This document shows, piece after piece, positions 1 to 8,600 of a stretch of DNA of 16,352 nucleotides (positions are counted from its first letter, which is position 1; each line of letters begins with the position of its first letter). The translations under genes and the position numbers were made by a program. The DNA lies in assembly GCF_937903345.1 (NCBI RefSeq), contig NZ_CALCZQ010000027.1, positions 1-16,352 on the forward strand, in the 5' to 3' direction. Source of the stretch: an uncultured Emticicia sp. (lineage in GTDB: Bacteria > Bacteroidota > Bacteroidia > Cytophagales > Spirosomataceae). The notes under the pieces were generated by a model. It was given only the letters and a program-made list of their open reading frames with translations, ran no database searches and had not been told where the DNA came from.

Positions 1-1107
1 TGCCTCAAGAATTGGTAATTCAGATGTAAAATCTTTTTCTTCCTCTCGTGAATAAGCTATTTTTCCTGTTTTGTCTATTAGAAATACTTGCGGAATACCA
101 AGAACACCAAAGCTTTTTATTAAGTTTTTATCCCCATAAACATGATTCCAACTTAAATCGTATTTCTTTACAGCTTGTAAAAACTTGTTTGAGTCTTCAT
201 CAAGCGTTACGTAAATTATTTTTAAATTATTAGTCTGATATAATTTATGTAATTCTTTAATTTTAGGAATTTCGGTTATACAGGGCTTACACCAAGATGC
301 CCAAAAAACCAGTAGTGTAAATTTTTCTTTTAAAAAAGATAACTCTTCTTTTGAAAAATAATCTATGATTTTTATAATAGGGGTTTGTGAATCCTTTTTC
401 AATGTTTTCCCTTTCAAAAACTTAAACAGCTCTTGACCTTCAAAACTTTCTTTGTATGAGTTTGGAAATGATTTAGTGAAAATTGATAACAATGTATCTG
501 GATTTATTTGTGCCTGAGGAGCAAGGTTTCTCCTAAAATAGTCAAAAGCATAGTAGTGATACCCATTTTCTTTAACAAATTCGATATCCTTATTATTTAG
601 ATTCATTAGTATTTTATTGAAAACACTATTTAAGGAATCAGTGTACGCTCCTGTAAAGCTTTCACTAAAGTACTTCTCATAAAAACTCTTGTATTCCTTA
701 TATTCCCTATTAACATAGTAATCATGAATCTTCCCAACTATACTTAGATCATGAGCATTCTTTAATACACTTTTTTTAAAGATATTCTGAGAAGAATCCG
801 TTACAATAAATGAAATTGACGCAGATGATCCTTCTATCCAATAATAATTCCGGTTTACAAAACTATCTTTCACATCATCATAAATCCAAAGTGTTACATA
901 CTTCGAATAATAAATTCCAGAGATTATAACTTCATTATTAATGAACTTTGACTCGTTTCCTATCTGTTCTTGACCATTTTCATACCCAATTTTGATATTT
1001 TTAACATCAATATATTTTGGAAATTGTATTTTAACACTGAATGGTTTTTGTGCCATAGTAACAAATGGCAAAAGAATAAAAAATATATATTTAAATATGA
1101 TATTCAT
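1..1107 (-). CDS. Secreted TlpA/ResA-like thioredoxin-fold protein (partial, C-terminus outside window)
   Basis: This is an open frame of 369 codons that runs off the left edge, so the last part of the thioredoxin domain is missing. The start at 1107 is chosen because it gives a clean signal peptide (MNIIFKYIFFILLPFVTMAQ). A beta-rich N-terminal region of about 230 residues follows, of the kind Bacteroidota place ahead of redoxin domains (DUF4369-like, inferred). The thioredoxin domain begins near residue 262 with WASWCKPC, where C273 and C276 form the CXXC pair, and continues to the cis-proline loop GIPQ at P339. Family knowledge suggests a periplasmic or membrane-associated thiol-disulfide oxidoreductase; the substrate is unknown. 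It stands alone here and diverges from a doubtful small frame on the plus strand. No convincing TAnnTTTG promoter was found directly upstream. Confidence 0.9.
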   Translation of the reverse strand, partial: MNIIFKYIFFILLPFVTMAQKPFSVKIQFPKYIDVKNIKIGYENGQEQIGNESKFINNEVIISGIYYSKYVTLWIYDDVKDSFVNRNYYWIEGSSASISFIVTDSSQNIFKKSVLKNAHDLSIVGKIHDYYVNREYKEYKSFYEKYFSESFTGAYTDSLNSVFNKILMNLNNKDIEFVKENGYHYYAFDYFRRNLAPQAQINPDTLLSIFTKSFPNSYKESFEGQELFKFLKGKTLKKDSQTPIIKIIDYFSKEELSFLKEKFTLLVFWASWCKPCITEIPKIKELHKLYQTNNLKIIYVTLDEDSNKFLQAVKKYDLSWNHVYGDKNLIKSFGVLGIPQVFLIDKTGKIAYSREEEKDFTSELPILEA

Positions 1108-1131
1108 TTTTCTGTATTTATAAGAACGAAA

Positions 1132-1269
1132 ATGCGTAAAAATAATTTTAAAACTGCAATTGAAATAATTAGTTATACTTTTTTATTTTGTGCACTTTGC
1201 ATAATGTCTACTTTCCCAAGAACCCCAACTCACAGTTTTAAAAAAACGGATACTGCTAATTATTTATAA
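1132..1269 (+). CDS. Possible 45-residue small membrane peptide
   Basis: This short plus-strand frame starts 24 bp from the divergent TlpA-like gene. The peptide begins MRKNNFKTAIEI, has one hydrophobic stretch (SYTFLFCALCIM) and a polar tail. An upstream ATG at 970 is in frame but lies inside the opposite-strand gene and is unlikely to be used. There is no recognised domain, no clear ribosome binding site and no clear promoter. It could be a small membrane protein or chance. Confidence 0.2.
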   Translation: MRKNNFKTAIEIISYTFLFCALCIMSTFPRTPTHSFKKTDTANYL

Positions 1270-1725
1270 TGATTGGCAGAGTCCGAGCATCTACATAGTT
1301 TACCAAAGCATTTAATCTGGGTGAGTTTCTAAGTATTTATCGGCAGTTGTCTTGGTAACTTTTGAACCAATTGATTACAGGAATTTTGAAAAGTTTTCTT
1401 TTACATTATTTTTCATTTTTGTAGAGTTAGAATCTAATTATTAGTAGATATAAAGTTCGGAGAATATGCTCAAAAAAGAAATTAAATTATATCAAAGATA
1501 CAATTGCCTATTCCAAAATGGCTTTCTGAGGATAAAATGCTGATTTTGTAACTTAGTCTTACAGGAAAACAATATTAGATTATTTCGAAATCTAACTGCA
1601 AAATTTTGTCTATTACTGTAGTCAAAATATAAGGAAATACACCTTACTTCTTCTTAAATTCGAGGAGTTAAAATCATGTTTAACAATGATAAGCAACAAT
1701 GTTGGAGGATTCTTTTATCAGATTA
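1270..1725. other. Gene-poor AT-rich intergenic region
   Basis: No coding frame of convincing quality was found on either strand. The longest plus-strand stretch, from an ATG at 1467, stops after about 25 codons. Nothing here resembles an RNA gene or a known repeat. The leftward terminator of the two-component operon bounds it on the right. Confidence 0.5.
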
Positions 1726-1777
1726 CAAAAAAATCAATAATTGTTTTTTCAACAATTCCCTACAAAAAACAATTATT
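1726..1777 (-). terminator. Intrinsic terminator of the LytS/LytTR operon
   Basis: A perfect 14-bp inverted repeat (1736-1749 and 1764-1777) encloses a 14-nt loop. Read on the minus strand, the hairpin is followed by GA and a run of seven T (1727-1733). It lies about 100 nt past the response regulator stop codon, in the right orientation to end that transcript. Confidence 0.7.
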
Positions 1778-1866
1778 ATCACCAAAGAACGAATATTAAA
1801 GATAAACCTAATTATTTTTCATTTTGAGTTTTTTGAACAAAGAGTTTCTTAATTATTGATAAAATG

Positions 1867-1894
1867 AAAGGAGGTTCATTTCAAAACTTCCTTT
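1867..1894. terminator. Weak hairpin overlapping the response regulator stop codon
   Basis: AAAGGAGGTT (1867-1876) pairs with AACTTCCTTT (1885-1894) around an 8-nt loop that contains most of the stop codon. On the plus strand it is fully paired with one G-U and is followed by a T-rich tract. On the minus strand one A-C mismatch remains. It may be a weak bidirectional terminator, but the stronger hairpin at 1736-1777 is the likelier end of the operon. Confidence 0.3.
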
Positions 1895-2622
1895 TTCTTA
1901 TTACCAATTATGAATAAGTTTTTGAATTTTTTAAGGAGTTCAGATATATAAATTCCTCCTGCGGGTATTCTCGACATTGTTTTTAAAAATATTTCATTTC
2001 CATCCAATGCTTCAATTTCATCTAATGCAACAATATATGATTTATGAACTCTAACGAATTTATTTAAGGGTAGTTTTTCCATAATTTCACCAATTCTTAC
2101 ATATGTAACTACTGCATTCTCTTGGCTTTTGAGATAAATACGTATATAATTTTGTAAGCCTTCAACATATTTTATATCACTACATTCAATCTTCTTGAAC
2201 TTACCTCGATGCTCAGTTTTTACGAAAAAGAATTCATCTTCATTGTCTATTATGTTAGATGTCACTTTAGTGAAATCATTTAATGTTTTTGTAACAGCCT
2301 TCAAAAACCTTTCGTATCTAATAGGCTTTACTAAATAATCAGAAACTTGATACTCATACCCAGAAAGAGCATATTTTGTAAAAGCTGTAGTCATGATAAC
2401 AGAGCATTTAGGTTTTAAAATTTCTATTAGCTCAAACCCTGTTATTTTTGGCATTTGTATATCTAAAAATAGTATATCTATTTCTAACGATTTAATGTCA
2501 TTTAGGGCTTGAGTTGGGTCTGTGGTAGAACCCATTAGTTGTAAAAAGGGTGTTTCATTGATAAATTGAGTAAGTAGATTAATCGCTGGTGGTTCATCAT
2601 CCACTATAAAACATTTCAACAT
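1876..2622 (-). CDS. LytTR-family response regulator
   Basis: This 248-residue cytoplasmic response regulator has an N-terminal receiver domain (about residues 2-120) and a C-terminal LytTR DNA-binding domain (about 145-245). Receiver residues are intact: the acidic pair D8-D9, phosphoacceptor D54 in LFLDIQMP, T79 and K99 in VKP. The LytTR part shows the family pattern (IKYVEGLQNYIRIY, then FVRVHKSYIVAL). It starts 7 nt after the stop of the upstream histidine kinase, so the two are almost certainly cotranscribed and form a LytS/LytR-type phosphorelay. LytTR regulators usually bind paired direct repeats in promoters; the target genes cannot be told from this window. Nothing looks truncated. 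Confidence 0.95.
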   Translation of the reverse strand: MLKCFIVDDEPPAINLLTQFINETPFLQLMGSTTDPTQALNDIKSLEIDILFLDIQMPKITGFELIEILKPKCSVIMTTAFTKYALSGYEYQVSDYLVKPIRYERFLKAVTKTLNDFTKVTSNIIDNEDEFFFVKTEHRGKFKKIECSDIKYVEGLQNYIRIYLKSQENAVVTYVRIGEIMEKLPLNKFVRVHKSYIVALDEIEALDGNEIFLKTMSRIPAGGIYISELLKKFKNLFIIGNKKKEVLK

Positions 2623-2629
2623 AGAAGTA

Positions 2630-3736
2630 TTAGTATTTAATTTTTAAATTACAATAGTAAAGATTATTTATTACATCTGTTTTAAATATGAAGTTCTCTT
2701 CACCATAAACCATTCTAAGCCTTGATTTTAAATTGTTTTGTCCTACTTGTGTTGGAGGTAAATTTGAGGTTTGGAGTTGTACTTTATTTACTGATTGGTA
2801 TAACAATTGGTCTTCTTCTACTATAATATTTATTTGGCAAGGTTCATCAATATTAAATAGGTCTCCATATTTAAAAATATTTTCAATCAATGTTAGAAGT
2901 ATCATGGGTGGGATTGTTTTGTTTTTGCCGTTAATTTCACCCTTAACATTAAGAGAAAGATCCATAATGTCATTATATCTGTTTTTTTGCAAATCAATGT
3001 AGTTTTTAATATGATTGATTTCTCCATCCACTGGCACCAAATTAACATTATGGTTTTCTATCAGTGAATATCTCATTATGTCAGACAATAATAGAATTGA
3101 TTCTGATATTTTGGGATGTATCAATCGAATCTCCGAATAAAAAAAATTCAAGGTATTAAACAGAAAATGAGGGTTGATTTGTGAATTCAACCATGCCATT
3201 TCTGATTTTTGGTTTTCTATTTGGAGTTGTTGGTTACGAATTTTTTCATCATAAATCTTAATGTCATTATTTAGATTGTCTTTTTCTAATAAAAAAAGCA
3301 ATTCTTGTTTTTTGATTGTATTTATGGCAAAATAAAATCCTGTCCCCATGCCACCAAAAAAAAAATATACAATAAATCCATCTAAATAGGTTGTAGTGCT
3401 TTTTGAACTTGAAGCAGTTACTCCCCAACGTAGTAACATATCATTAATAGTAATCCTGAGTATTGTAAAAATAGCAAAAATTAGAATGAAACTTAATAAT
3501 TTCCACCACCCTCTCATTTTTAGCAAAAGGAAGAATTGTAAGTAGAAACAGACTGAAATAGCCAAAAGATTGTGTACGTAAACATCAATAAATCTATCGA
3601 AAGTGTTAATGCTCTTAGGTTCTATTAAGTAAGCATTGAAAGCAATAAATACATAAGCATTCCAAAATAAAATATGTATCCACCAGTTTAATATGATGTC
3701 TTTTTCTCCTAGTTTAATGTCATTAGTAAGATTCAT
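2630..3736 (-). CDS. LytS-type membrane sensor histidine kinase
   Basis: This 368-residue kinase has four predicted membrane segments (about residues 18-40, 55-73, 77-97 and 117-140), a coiled coil (145-182) and a His_kinase domain. The phosphoacceptor is H190 in INPHFLFNTLN. The N box is PPMILLTLIEN with N285. The glycine-rich G box is reduced to VGQNNLKSRL (331-340), keeping G332, N335, R339 and L340 but lacking the usual GxGL pattern. No recognisable extracellular sensor domain is present, so the signal may be sensed within the membrane. It is the first gene of an operon with the LytTR regulator 7 nt downstream. A putative promoter lies about 67 nt upstream. Confidence 0.95.
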   Translation of the reverse strand: MNLTNDIKLGEKDIILNWWIHILFWNAYVFIAFNAYLIEPKSINTFDRFIDVYVHNLLAISVCFYLQFFLLLKMRGWWKLLSFILIFAIFTILRITINDMLLRWGVTASSSKSTTTYLDGFIVYFFFGGMGTGFYFAINTIKKQELLFLLEKDNLNNDIKIYDEKIRNQQLQIENQKSEMAWLNSQINPHFLFNTLNFFYSEIRLIHPKISESILLLSDIMRYSLIENHNVNLVPVDGEINHIKNYIDLQKNRYNDIMDLSLNVKGEINGKNKTIPPMILLTLIENIFKYGDLFNIDEPCQINIIVEEDQLLYQSVNKVQLQTSNLPPTQVGQNNLKSRLRMVYGEENFIFKTDVINNLYYCNLKIKY

Positions 3737-3802
3737 ATTGGCAATAGTTTAGAATATACAATCTTTTTAGTTTTAGTTTTTGAACACAACAACTTTGGTA
3801 TA

Positions 3803-3810
3803 CAAACATA
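3803..3810 (-). promoter_or_regulatory. Candidate -7 element (TATGTTTG) for the LytS/LytTR operon
   Basis: Read on the minus strand, TATGTTTG fits the Bacteroidota -7 consensus TAnnTTTG and would give a leader of about 60 nt before the kinase start. A matching TTG at the -33 position is not evident, so the call is tentative. Confidence 0.35.
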
Positions 3811-3987
3811 AACAATTATCCCTAAAAAAAGCCAGAGACTTATCTATTTGGCTTACTTTCATAAGGTAATGATTTGCAAGCATATTCTTCAACTGTATCG
3901 TACTTTAATGAAAAGAGAAGTTAAAGGTTGTTTTGTCCATTTTACAATCAAAAAAGTTGAAGCGTATTTCAAGGAAAAATTAATAAA

Positions 3988-4161
3988 ATGAAACAACTTA
4001 TCACAATAGCTACCGTTCTATTCCTACTTACAGGAATCAACACCTTTGCTAAAACAAACACATTAATCGCCGAACAAGCAAAGAAAATGATTAATAAAGA
4101 AGTTATTGTAAAAGCAAATGTGTGTATTCCATCCAAGCAGGTGCTTCGCCAATTTTGGTGA
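3988..4161 (+). pseudogene. Truncated secreted-protein remnant interrupted by a 160-bp inverted-repeat element
   Basis: This frame gives 57 residues beginning MKQLITIATVLFLLTG, a typical signal peptide with a likely cleavage after TFA, followed by about 34 residues with no recognised domain. The last seven codons and the stop come from the left terminal repeat of the element at 4140-4299, so the original C-terminus appears lost. The ATG overlaps the TGA of another short plus-strand frame (3869-3991, beginning MICKHILQLYRT) in an ATGA arrangement, which could mean coupled translation of a former two-gene unit or could be chance. No matching continuation was found beyond the element. It might instead be a genuine tiny secreted protein. 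Confidence 0.4.
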
Positions 4162-4299
4162 AAGGTTATTTTCTAATTAACACTAAGGTTTTTTATTGAT
4201 TTGAAATTCAGTTAAATAAGGCTAATCACATATAAATTCATTTTTGTAACTTCCAATTTTAAAAGTGAAGTAGTGTTTCACCAAAATTGACGAAGAACC
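4140..4299. mobile_element. 160-bp MITE-like element with 24-bp terminal inverted repeats (ISL3-like ends)
   Basis: The left end (4140-4163, starting GGTGCTTCGCCAATTTTGG) and the reverse complement of the right end (4276-4299, starting GGTTCTTCGTCAATTTTGG) agree at 22 of 24 positions. The interior is AT-rich and has no transposase frame, so the element would be non-autonomous. Ends opening GGnTCTTCG resemble those of the ISL3 family, from memory. The 8-bp direct repeat expected for ISL3 is not visible (TCCAAGCA on the left, AATAACGC on the right). The insertion is therefore old, flanked by a deletion, or of another family. Confidence 0.55.
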
Positions 4300-4329
4300 A
4301 ATAACGCCGCTACACACAGTATGTATAAA

Positions 4330-4357
4330 CAAAATAGCCCCACAAATGCAGGGCTAT
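4330..4357 (-). terminator. Intrinsic terminator of the adhesin-PorV operon
   Basis: On the minus strand AATAGCCC and GGGCTATT form an 8-bp stem around a 10-nt loop, followed by TTGTTT. It lies about 30 nt past the PorV-like stop codon and is oriented to end that transcript. Confidence 0.75.
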
Positions 4358-4386
4358 TAGATTTATTGAGAAAAACACAGCATTTT

Positions 4387-5568
4387 TTACTTAAAAGGAC
4401 TATAAATCACTGAAACTCGAAAGGTATTTGACAAAACCTGATTCGGGCGGCGTTCCTCACTATTATTTGGAATCAGATAAGCCAAATCAAGTCCAAAATC
4501 CTTAAACTTTCCACCCAAACCTAGGGTAAAGTAATGTATCTCTCCTTTTCGCTTATTTTGGGTATAATAGCCAGCACGAGCGTAGAAATGCGGAACGCCG
4601 CCCACTCGAAACTGAAATTCAGTACCGAATGAATAAGAAATTTCTCTCATTGTTTCTCGAAAACCATCGGGTGCAGTATGCCATGATTGAAAAATTGTGC
4701 CGATTCCTGTGATATTTTCTTCGTTTCGTCCTTCAATTACTTCGTTGTTAATATTACGAACCGATGGTGTTGGCACGAGCAATTTGTTAGCATCAATAGT
4801 AAACATCAAAACATTTTTTTTCTTCCCCAAAATAAAGTTTTTTGCAGCTCCGAGTTTTAAAAGCGTTGATTGAAAAGTTCTTTTTTTATAATCTCCATAA
4901 GAAACTTTGCCACCGATATTTGTCAATGAAACTCCGTAATTTAACCATTGATTTTTCGTATTTCTTCCATCGTGGTAAAAATACAAGTCACAAGCAAAGG
5001 CATTGACTGGTTTTGTTGTAATATTTTGGGTAGTTGAACGAGCCGATAAATTAGAATAAATATATTTCAAACCAGCTGAAATGCTATTATTATGACGAAA
5101 TTTGAGGCTATAAAAGCCATTAATTGAGTACTCTTTTGACTGGAAGTTTTTGAGAAACTTCCTATTATCACCATATATTTCTATACTCCCAGCATCAAAA
5201 TACCTCACACCAAGTCCGAAGGCGGTCTTTTCTTTGGCATGAAAGAGATTCAAAGATAACAAATTCATTCCTTGAATGAGGTTTCTGTAATAAGGTGTAT
5301 AATGCATTGATACACCAACGTTTTTTGCCTTTTTAGTGCTATCTTGATTTAGAAACACCAATTTCGCAGGGTTCAACAAAGCACTATTGGCATCGGGTGA
5401 AATCGCAATTCCCGCTTCGCCCAATGCTGCACTTCGAGCATCATAAGTGAAGTTTTGAAAAGGAAAAGCACCGATTAAAATCCTTTGCGGGTTTACTGGA
5501 GTATAGGCCTGTGCTATACTTTGAAGACTTGCCAAAAATAGCAAGGTAATCATTTTTAAATTTTTCAT
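4387..5568 (-). CDS. porV: PorV-family type IX secretion outer-membrane protein
   Basis: This 393-residue protein matches the usual PorV length and has a signal peptide (about residues 1-21, ending SIAQA). It looks like a FadL-type beta-barrel with alternating aromatic strands. The N-terminal family signature is clear: FQNFTYDARSAALGEAG then ISPDANSALLNPAKLVF. The C-terminal half carries the PorV hallmarks KLLVPTP, TAPDGFRE, YYTQNKRKGEIHYFTLGLG and LSNTFRVSV. In characterised systems PorV carries folded cargo from the translocon to the PorU sortase at the outer membrane. Canonical porV usually sits beside porU. Here it follows a giant T9SS cargo gene by 56 bp, so it may be a paralogue dedicated to that cargo. 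The gene symbol refers to the family rather than proven orthology. Confidence 0.88.
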   Translation of the reverse strand: MKNLKMITLLFLASLQSIAQAYTPVNPQRILIGAFPFQNFTYDARSAALGEAGIAISPDANSALLNPAKLVFLNQDSTKKAKNVGVSMHYTPYYRNLIQGMNLLSLNLFHAKEKTAFGLGVRYFDAGSIEIYGDNRKFLKNFQSKEYSINGFYSLKFRHNNSISAGLKYIYSNLSARSTTQNITTKPVNAFACDLYFYHDGRNTKNQWLNYGVSLTNIGGKVSYGDYKKRTFQSTLLKLGAAKNFILGKKKNVLMFTIDANKLLVPTPSVRNINNEVIEGRNEENITGIGTIFQSWHTAPDGFRETMREISYSFGTEFQFRVGGVPHFYARAGYYTQNKRKGEIHYFTLGLGGKFKDFGLDLAYLIPNNSEERRPNQVLSNTFRVSVIYSPFK

Positions 5569-5583
5569 CTGATTTTATGATTA

Positions 5584-5614
5584 AATTCCTTGCCAGGTTG
5601 TCTGACAAGGAATT
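5584..5614 (-). promoter_or_regulatory. Intercistronic hairpin between adhesin and PorV genes
   Basis: AATTCCTTG (5584-5592) pairs perfectly with CAAGGAATT (5606-5614). Past one C-A mismatch, an inner CAG/CTG extends the stem to 12 pairs around a 5-nt loop. It starts about 10 nt after the adhesin stop on the minus strand and has no T-run, so full termination is unlikely. An RNA-processing, stabilising or partial attenuation role is inferred. Confidence 0.45.
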
Positions 5615-5624
5615 AGTGGAAGTT

Positions 5625-8600
5625 TTAGTTATTTACTTTTACAATGCGTTTTTTCAAGATAACTGGTTTGTTACCATCTGTACCAACGATATATAAAATA
5701 TAGGTTTCGGATGGCAAATTGAACAGATTGAGTACGATACTATCCAAATACCTTTCCTGACCACCACCTTCGTAGAGTATTTCTCCTCGTTGACTATAAA
5801 GAATGAGTTTTACCCCATCAATACATCCTTTCGATTTTATATATAATTTTCCCGAAGTTGGGTTTGGGTAAGCAATCGCATCATTGATATTATAATCCAA
5901 AACTGTAATGGTTACCGTTGATTCATCTGACTTTTCATTATCAGCATTGATACAGTATAAACTATACTTTTGCGTTTCAACCTTCGTGCCTGTTACTTCA
6001 ATCCTGTCACCACTTTGGCCGTTTGACCATACAATTGTGCCATTACATTGCGTGAGAGCAGACAGAATTAGTTGCTTATTCAAACAAACTGTATCGGTTA
6101 TGGAATAACCTTGAATACCGTTAGTCGTTTCAATCTCAATCGGGCGAGGTCTAACTCGAACTTTGACTGAGGCAGTATCAGATATACATTTCCAAATGCC
6201 ACAAGTGACAGAGTAAACCGTATTTTTCTCAGGTCTAACCAAAATGCTTTGCGATTTCTCTCCTGTATTCCAAAGTAAACTTTCTTCGCAACCACTAGCA
6301 GTTAATGTGGTTTTCTCACCGTCAAGGATGATTAAATTGCCACTAATGATTGGCTTTTTAGGAGTTTGGTAAACTTTGATAAAAAAGGTGGTAGTATCAG
6401 AAACTAATTGTTGACCCTCCATTGAGTCAAGACTCACACAAATAGCTTTGTAGGTAATATCTGATTGGGGCGAAACAGTAAATGAGCGTTCTTTTAAATC
6501 TCGATTATCTAACCAAACTAACTTACCGCCATCTTCACAGTTTTTTGCGGTAATAGTTGTTGAAGAACCGATACACAAAGTGTCTAAGCTGGCACTTATT
6601 ATGGGCATTTTGGGTCTTACATAAACCTTAAATTGACTCCATTCGCTGTAACAACCATCTACAAAACATCGAGACTGATAAGTAGTCGTTTGTAAGGGTT
6701 TCACTTGAATTCGGGCGGCGTTCTGCTTATTTAAAGTATCACCCAGTAAAACACCTCCTCCTTTCCATTCGGTATGATTACAAGCATTTGCAAATAATTC
6801 AATCGTTTCGCCTTTGACAATCATTGCAGTTTTTTCGACGCCTTTGGCTGTAATTATTGGTGGAGCTATTTGTGCTTTGACAGTAACTTTAATAGCCACC
6901 GCTTCACTCCAACCAGTTTCAGCATCATAACACGATACCGCATACGTATTTGATTCTGTCAATCGTTCTTGAAATCCTTCTGGTACTTCTACTCGATTTG
7001 GAATATCCATCCAATTTTTTGTCCAATGAGCTTCTGTATCTTTCATGCAGCCACTCACCAATTTTATAGTATCGCCATAACAGATTGTTTGATCTTTGAC
7101 AGTTGGTGGTGGTGTTTTCATGATAATTTCAATCTCGTTTGAGTTTGTACAACCAAAGCCACCCACACAAGTAACGGTATATTTTGTAGTCTTTCTTGGC
7201 TTAACTTCAATAGTATTAACATCAATTTCACCATTTGACCATCTAATAGAACCATTACATCCACCAGTACCAATTCTTACAGTTTCGCCTAGGAAGTAAG
7301 TCGTTCTTTCACTACCGATGTCAGGTTTGTTAGGTAATGGAATTGGCTCTATCGTTATATCTCCAGTACCCTCACCAACTGGAGTTGAACACATCACTCT
7401 GAAATTTGTTTTCTGAGTAATTGGGTATGAATTGGGATTATCAATAGGTTTGGCATCTGAAAAATCATCCTTATGCCAAACGACCCAATAAAATGCTGTA
7501 GAACAACCACTTTGACCAAGTGTAGCCGTAGAACCCCAACAAACATCTTTTCCAGTAGTTTGAATAATGGGAGGTTTTACCTCAATAGTTATTTTACCTT
7601 TTCCACCACAAGCGTTTGGACTTAAACATTCTGCAACATATACCGTAAATTTGTTCGTTGGCCAAACCGTGATTGGATTACCTACTGCCTGTCCATTTTG
7701 CCAACTGACAATACCATCGCAACCAGTTGTACTTAGAACGGTTGATTCTCCTAAAATTACTTGATTTTTTGAAGCTGTGATTTGAAAATCCTGTGGCAGT
7801 CTAATGTTTACACCTATGGTTTCGGTGGCTTCACCAGCCGAAGTTACACAATGTCCTGTAAAAGAAACTGCTTGAACTATTCCATTAAACACTGGGGAAA
7901 CTTCATCTCTTCGACCAAATTCTGGAGAAGTCCAGTAAATGTCACTATTGGGGCAACCTATCATACTCAAAGTGGTTGAACCTCCAATACAAACTACATT
8001 TGGTGATGCATTTACTGTAATTTTTGGAGCAACTACCTCAAGCAATATTTTGCCATTGCCACCAATACACCCTCCATTGGCGGTGCAAGTGGCAGAATAT
8101 TCGGTGCTTACTTTCGGAGTTACAGAAATATTACTTGTGTGTTCACCCATACTCCAAGTAATAATTCCGTTACAATTTGAAATACTTAATGTAGCTGTTT
8201 CTCCTAAAACTAATGGATTTTTTGAAGCTAAGATTACAGGAGTTGTACCGTTTGAATTAACGATTAACTTGACTAAAATTCTTGCATTACTTATGCAGTT
8301 ATTGGTGGTATTTCTTGCTTGAACGTAAAAAAGACCATTGTTTGAAGTTTCTGAATTGGGTGTGAAATTTAAACCAGTTGCTAATAAATTTCCACCAATG
8401 GGAGCATCATACCATTCTGCAACTTCATTACTTCCAACACTAACTGATAAAGTCGGAATTGCTTTACCTGCACAAATGGTTTTATCACCACCACTGATAG
8501 GAACATTGATAGTTGGACAAGTACAAGAGGGTGAATTTACTGTTTGCGTGGCAATACAACCTGCACTACTTGTAGCAGTTAGTCTAACATTTGTACCCGT

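Noticed and set aside
3824..3854. Leftward terminator-like hairpin (AAGCCA/TGGCTT with following T-run) upstream of the kinase
   Set aside because: There is no minus-strand gene before it to terminate, since the PorV operon already ends at 4330; the stem has only 6 bp and a 14-nt loop.
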